Below are positions 60,159 to 64,000 of a stretch of DNA of 64,000 nt, piece after piece. Location: positions 248,001 to 312,000 of the forward strand of contig JAWZYV010019552.1 of NCBI GenBank assembly GCA_038373885.1, written 5' to 3'. A program made the position numbers and the translations under genes. Below the pieces are notes generated by a model. It saw only the letters and a program-made list of their open reading frames with translations, was not told the DNA's origin and made no database searches. The stretch is from Cheiracanthium punctorium (lineage: Eukaryota; Arthropoda; Arachnida; Araneae; Cheiracanthiidae). The first letter of the stretch is position 1; every line of letters starts with the position of its first letter.

Positions 60159-60300
60159 CCCTGTTTTTTTTGTTCTGAACTTCTTTCCTCTAGCTCCTTT
60201 ACGTGCAGATAAAACATAAATCATATTTTGTTACTCTGTAAAAAGTAGTTTGTGAACTGTTATATATTTTTTAATAAAAAGAATTGAAACTGTTTTTGAG
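59430..60300. other. Downstream of MED7: no recognised feature
   Basis: AT-rich; includes a 30-base poly-T run at 60127-60156. No gene signal. Confidence 0.5.
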
Positions 60301-60344
60301 TGTATTCATTTTAGTCTTGCAGTATTTTGTTTCATCATACAGCA

Positions 60345-60790
60345 TCCAAGATGATCGGGGACTATACATGATTTCGAATATAAACGTTTATTGCTAGACT
60401 GGAAAAAAGATTTTTTTTTTTTCTCATTTCTGTACGACCCCTGCAATGCAATCATCAAAACGTGATTTTTACTTTCCCAACATGTACCCTGTAAGGAAAG
60501 TATTGTAATCATGAAAAAATTCAACTTCGAGATGTGGGTGTTTACACGTTTTGAGGTCTTCTGAATTCATTTATGCTATTTTTATGAGATGTATGTATGT
60601 ATGTGTGTTCGTGTAGTATGTGAGTGAACACGATAGCTCCTAAACGGGGCATTCGATCAGGGACTATACATGATTTCAAATATAAATGTTTGTTGCTAGA
60701 GTGGAAAAAAAGATTTTTTTTCGTAATTTCTGTACGGCCCCTGCAATGCGATCATCAAAACGTGACTTTTTCTCTTCGAGAGCCATGGAA
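60345..60790. repeat. Duplicated segment of the 175-bp-unit family (inverted orientation)
   Basis: The block ggactatacatgatttc...ctgcaatgcaatcatcaaaa occurs at about 60347-60478 and again at 60656-60783 (period about 305 bp). Between them are the reversed family end sequences (aagtattgtaatcatgaaaa, ttctgaattcatttatgcta) and a GTAT microsatellite at about 60591-60605. Confidence 0.7.
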
Positions 60791-60889
60791 AAGTGGTTTA
60801 ATTCCGCATTATATTTATCATCCTATCTCTGACACTTTTAAAGTTACCTTACGAGTGTATGGGGCTCATTTAACTAATTAGAATTGTTT

Positions 60890-61052
60890 TGTACGAGGGT
60901 CGTATACAAATTTAAAAAGGAAATTTCTGAAAATTAACATATGGAATTTTTTCCTACCTTATTTTGAACATTTTTTTTCAATTTACACTGGCCACTTATC
61001 TCTAATAAGAGAAGAATTAATGTCTGTTAACACCTTTTGGGGGCACCCTGTA
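60890..61052. repeat. Repeat, inverted partner of 27724-27895
   Basis: accttattttgaacattttt, ccacttatctctaataagag and ggggcaccctg correspond to the reverse complement of 27724-27895. Confidence 0.55.
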
Positions 61053-61619
61053 TAGTCTAATGTAGCAGTTCTTAGTCTGGGGTATGTAAAAAGATTGTTA
61101 TGGCGATAATCTCAAAAATAATTCCACTAAAAACATATAATATTTTTAAGTATACCAGAATAATCCCAAGTATAAATATAAAACTAATTATATTCAAAAA
61201 ATCCGTCCAGATTTGATTGCAGCTTGATCTCTCCTTATTAACTGACTTCAGAAAGGATAAGGTTATTTAGAATCTTTTGTCAAAATCCTACTGTTATTCA
61301 ATGGGAGTATTAATTTGTATTTTTTAAGACTTTTTATGCATGTTCACATCGACAATTGTTTACCACTTCGACCAATTTCAGTGATTCCTTTTTTTTTTTT
61401 GGAAAGGGGTACCTTAGAAGTAGTTATATATTAATTTGGTTAAGTTCTGGTGATAGGATCCTTGACAAAGTAATGAAAAGCTTTTTTTATATTTCTACTA
61501 TTAGCTCACACTCTCCCTATATATATCTTGTACAAATTTTCAATCATTAATAAAATACTTTTTTATTCATCCAATCAAGTTCAAATACATTTTTTAAAAA
61601 CTTGTAGAGGATGATACTT

Positions 61620-62420
61620 TATGTTAATACAGTTTTGGTCCCAATCAACTAGATAATTTATCTACAGGACAGCCCAAATGATTCAAAATACATTATGCTC
61701 TATGGGCCGAAATTCATTAAACTCTCGTATCTCAAAGACTATTAGACGTAGAATGTTGAAACTTTATATTCAGGATTGTTGTAACATCTACTTGTGCAAC
61801 TGCCATTTCGGTCCCATTCGACTGTATAGTTTATCTACAGGGCCGCCCAAAAACTTTAAATACATAACGCTCTATGGGCAGAAATTCATTAAAGCGTATT
61901 TTAGAGGTATTAGGCTAGTTCAAACGACTCAGAAGTGATATATGCTGTTAAGGGTTACAAAATGAATTTTTCCATCGAAAAAGTGTCTTTATCGTGTATT
62001 TACAGTTCTGCTATAGGAATACTCAAAAGATTTCTAACACATTACGGTCAATGACAGTTTTTGGGATATTCATTTATTTCAAGCACAATATCATCCTACC
62101 CTATAATTAGGTAATGGTTCGACTACGGGCATGTGCCTCCTTCAAGAATTACGCCAAAATTTGCCAAGCCTGGCGACTTTTGGTGCATTAAATCTCAAAA
62201 ACTTAGTCATAGAATGCTGGAATTTCATACATAAGATTGTTGTAACATCTAGTTCTGCATCTCGATTTTTGGTTCCAATCTATCAGAGGAGTTTATTGAT
62301 AGGACTACCCAAAAGAATTGCAATACATTTATGCCTATGGACATCTTCAATATATTACATCTGTAGTCAGTCATCGTTGGGTCCATGCCCAAAATCTCGC
62401 CATCTCTCATTTGGTCCATG
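61620..62420. repeat. Diverged array of about 175-bp units, plus orientation
   Basis: Recurring tagtttatctacagggccgc, ctctatgggcagaaattcatta and tctcaaagactattagacgt blocks near 61650, 61830 and, more diverged, 62150-62340. Compared in reverse with 3940-4480, the tctacaggg...ctatggg-gaaattc core is the same, so this is a diverged member of that repeat family. Confidence 0.6.
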
Positions 62421-62429
62421 CCAAAATAT

Positions 62430-63125
62430 CACCATTTGTCTTCGTCCTTGGCAAAATATCGCTAAATTTGGTGATAGTCAGTCATTGTTTTATATTTTTA
62501 GCAAAAAATATAGGTTCTGGCAAGGAATGTTTGTAAGTGTACTGTTTTTAAAGCTTTATTATAGCCACACCTAGTTTGCTTGCCTTCTTAAAAGCCGTAT
62601 TTTGAGAACTTATTCTAAACAAATATGATTATGGAATAGTTTGTCTGCTCTATTTTTCAAGCCAATAATTGAAAATTTGGGCCATTTTCTGTTCCATGTG
62701 CCCTTGAAAACTATTTAGAGTGTATTGTTCATTATGCTGTAAAATTTATATATATATATCGCATTTTACCATATGATTTGTTATGCAAATGAATTTATGT
62801 AATATAATCAAAATCGGCATTATCATGTTTGATTGTTCTCTTATAAGCAAGAGGTACATGAAAAAAAAAAAAAAGGTTGTGAACCACTGTAACTCAGGGT
62901 ATCACTGTACAATTAATTAGAAAAGTTACAGTAAATATTTGCAAGCGCTGAAATTTTTTAAAAAAGAACAGTGCAAATTAAAATTTAAATCTTATTTTTG
63001 TCGTATCAAAGACAACTGTCAGCATGGTTAGATTTTATATTGTAAAGCTATTATAATGATTTACAATGTAAAAATTTAAATTCCTAATAATTTGCATTCA
63101 ACAAATCCTTGATATTAAAAACATT
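62430..63125. other. No recognised feature
   Basis: AT-rich sequence with several gccaaaattt/ggcgacttttgg-like words also seen near 49200 and 34320, but no ends or coding signal. Confidence 0.4.
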
Positions 63126-63129
63126 TTAA

Positions 63130-63750
63130 AAAATTTGGAGTGACTCCACTCCACTTTCCAAACACTTACAATTAAGATCATGACCAAGCATTTAAATAAA
63201 TTTTAATCGATGAATAATTCAAATATATATACCAAATGGAAGCTCAGTCGAAAGTACCGTTTAAACGCTAGTGCACTTTCCAGAATTTCTCCCATAGGCC
63301 ATAATGTAAAAGAAATTTTTGTGGTAGGCCTGTAGAAAAAGTCCTATACACATCAAAATCAATACCAGTCATACGATGGTGGTTTATAACATATATACCC
63401 AATTTGAACTCCATTGAATGTACCGTTTAAACGCTAGCACACTTTCAAGAATTTCCTCCCATAGGCCATAATGTAAAAGAAATTTTTGTCGTAGTCCCGT
63501 AGAAAAACTTTAAGTCCTATACAAACCGAAATCAATACCGGTCTTGCAACGGTGGTTTATAACATATATACCCAATTTGAGCTCCATCAAATGCCCACTT
63601 TAGGAGCTATCGTGTTCACTCACATACATATATCTCGTAAAAATAGCATAAATGAATTCAGAAGACCATGTAAATACACCAAAATCTCGAAGTCGAATTT
63701 TTTCATGATTACAATACTTTCCTTACATGGTACATGTTGGGAAAGTAATA
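63130..63750. repeat. Dispersed 175-bp-unit element, two units plus both end regions
   Basis: Starts ttggagtgactccactccac, contains units at about 63230 and 63405 (gtttaaacgctag-type) and ends with aatgaattcagaagacc and ttacaatactttccttacat, as at 3845-4665. The most complete second copy of the family in the window. Confidence 0.8.
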
Positions 63751-63804
63751 AATAAATGATGCTTTATTATGTAATGCACCATGTACTTACATTAAAAGCA
63801 AAGC

Positions 63805-64000
63805 TCAATCCAGGAACTTTTTTTAGGGTCCCATTTTGTAAATTTCAACATCTATTTTGGTGAATTTTCATACTAGCTTTTGTAAAAATCACTTTTTTTT
63901 TGTTAAAATAATTTATAAAAGAAACCAAAATATAGGGTAAAATGCCAATGAAGTTCTGTTTTATTCAAATTCATTTTTTTTTTGTGTGAAGGTGTGGTTT
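63805..64000. repeat. Dispersed repeat, ccaggaa family, copy 3 (cut by edge)
   Basis: aatccaggaactttttttag to aaaatgccaatgaagttctg matches 33660-33830 and 20665-20830. Confidence 0.6.

Overview
This window is animal nuclear DNA. It is AT-rich, has short coding exons separated by kilobase introns with GT-AG borders, and has a dense, nested load of DNA transposons, SINE-like repeats and Penelope-like retroelement remnants. The repeat mix (mariner, pogo, piggyBac-type TTAA elements, Penelope with GIY-YIG) and the invertebrate-like protein sequences suggest an arthropod. A chelicerate such as a spider is my guess, not a demonstrated identification.

Two real host genes are present, arranged head to head. 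On the minus strand, 1617-45910 carries 15 coding exons of IK (RED protein), a spliceosome-associated factor. All 15 exons keep one frame through every junction and give 442 residues. The last coding part (roughly the RED C-terminal domain) lies beyond the left edge. On the plus strand, MED7 (Mediator subunit 7) has two coding exons, 49807-50201 and 58578-58839, separated by an 8.4 kb intron. The roughly 3.9 kb between the two start codons presumably holds the divergent promoters and a spliced MED7 5' UTR.

Layout. 1-996: fragment of a dispersed element, then nothing recognised. 997-1398: TTAA element. 1617-34584: IK exons 15 to 2, with introns filled by MITEs, SINEs and decayed transposons. 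34585-45891: the 11 kb IK intron 1, with a nested stack (a 4.1 kb CAGGGTGTCTACC element containing an intact Tc1-like transposon at 36489-37994) and several other CAGGG-ended elements. 46.1-49.7 kb: intergenic or 5' UTR intron, with a Penelope-type inverted pair and a 1.5 kb TIR element. 50.2-58.6 kb: MED7 intron, with a Penelope-like GIY-YIG fragment, a 75-bp minisatellite, two tRNA-derived SINEs and two TIR elements. 58.9-64 kb: MED7 3' UTR with a TTAA element, then arrays of a roughly 175-bp repeat family.

The most notable signals are: (i) hammerhead-ribozyme-like motifs at the ends of three head-to-head inverted Penelope-type remnants; (ii) a 127-bp perfect palindrome that makes up half of a MITE filling most of a 656-bp IK intron; (iii) an intact, apparently young Tc1 element with a paralogous empty site; (iv) a group of CAGGG-ended elements with recurrent 5-6 bp target duplications; (v) loss of the RED arginine/glutamate/aspartate repeat from IK; (vi) an unrecognised decayed coding remnant in IK intron 7. 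No bacterial-type features, CRISPR arrays, rRNA or functional tRNA genes were seen.
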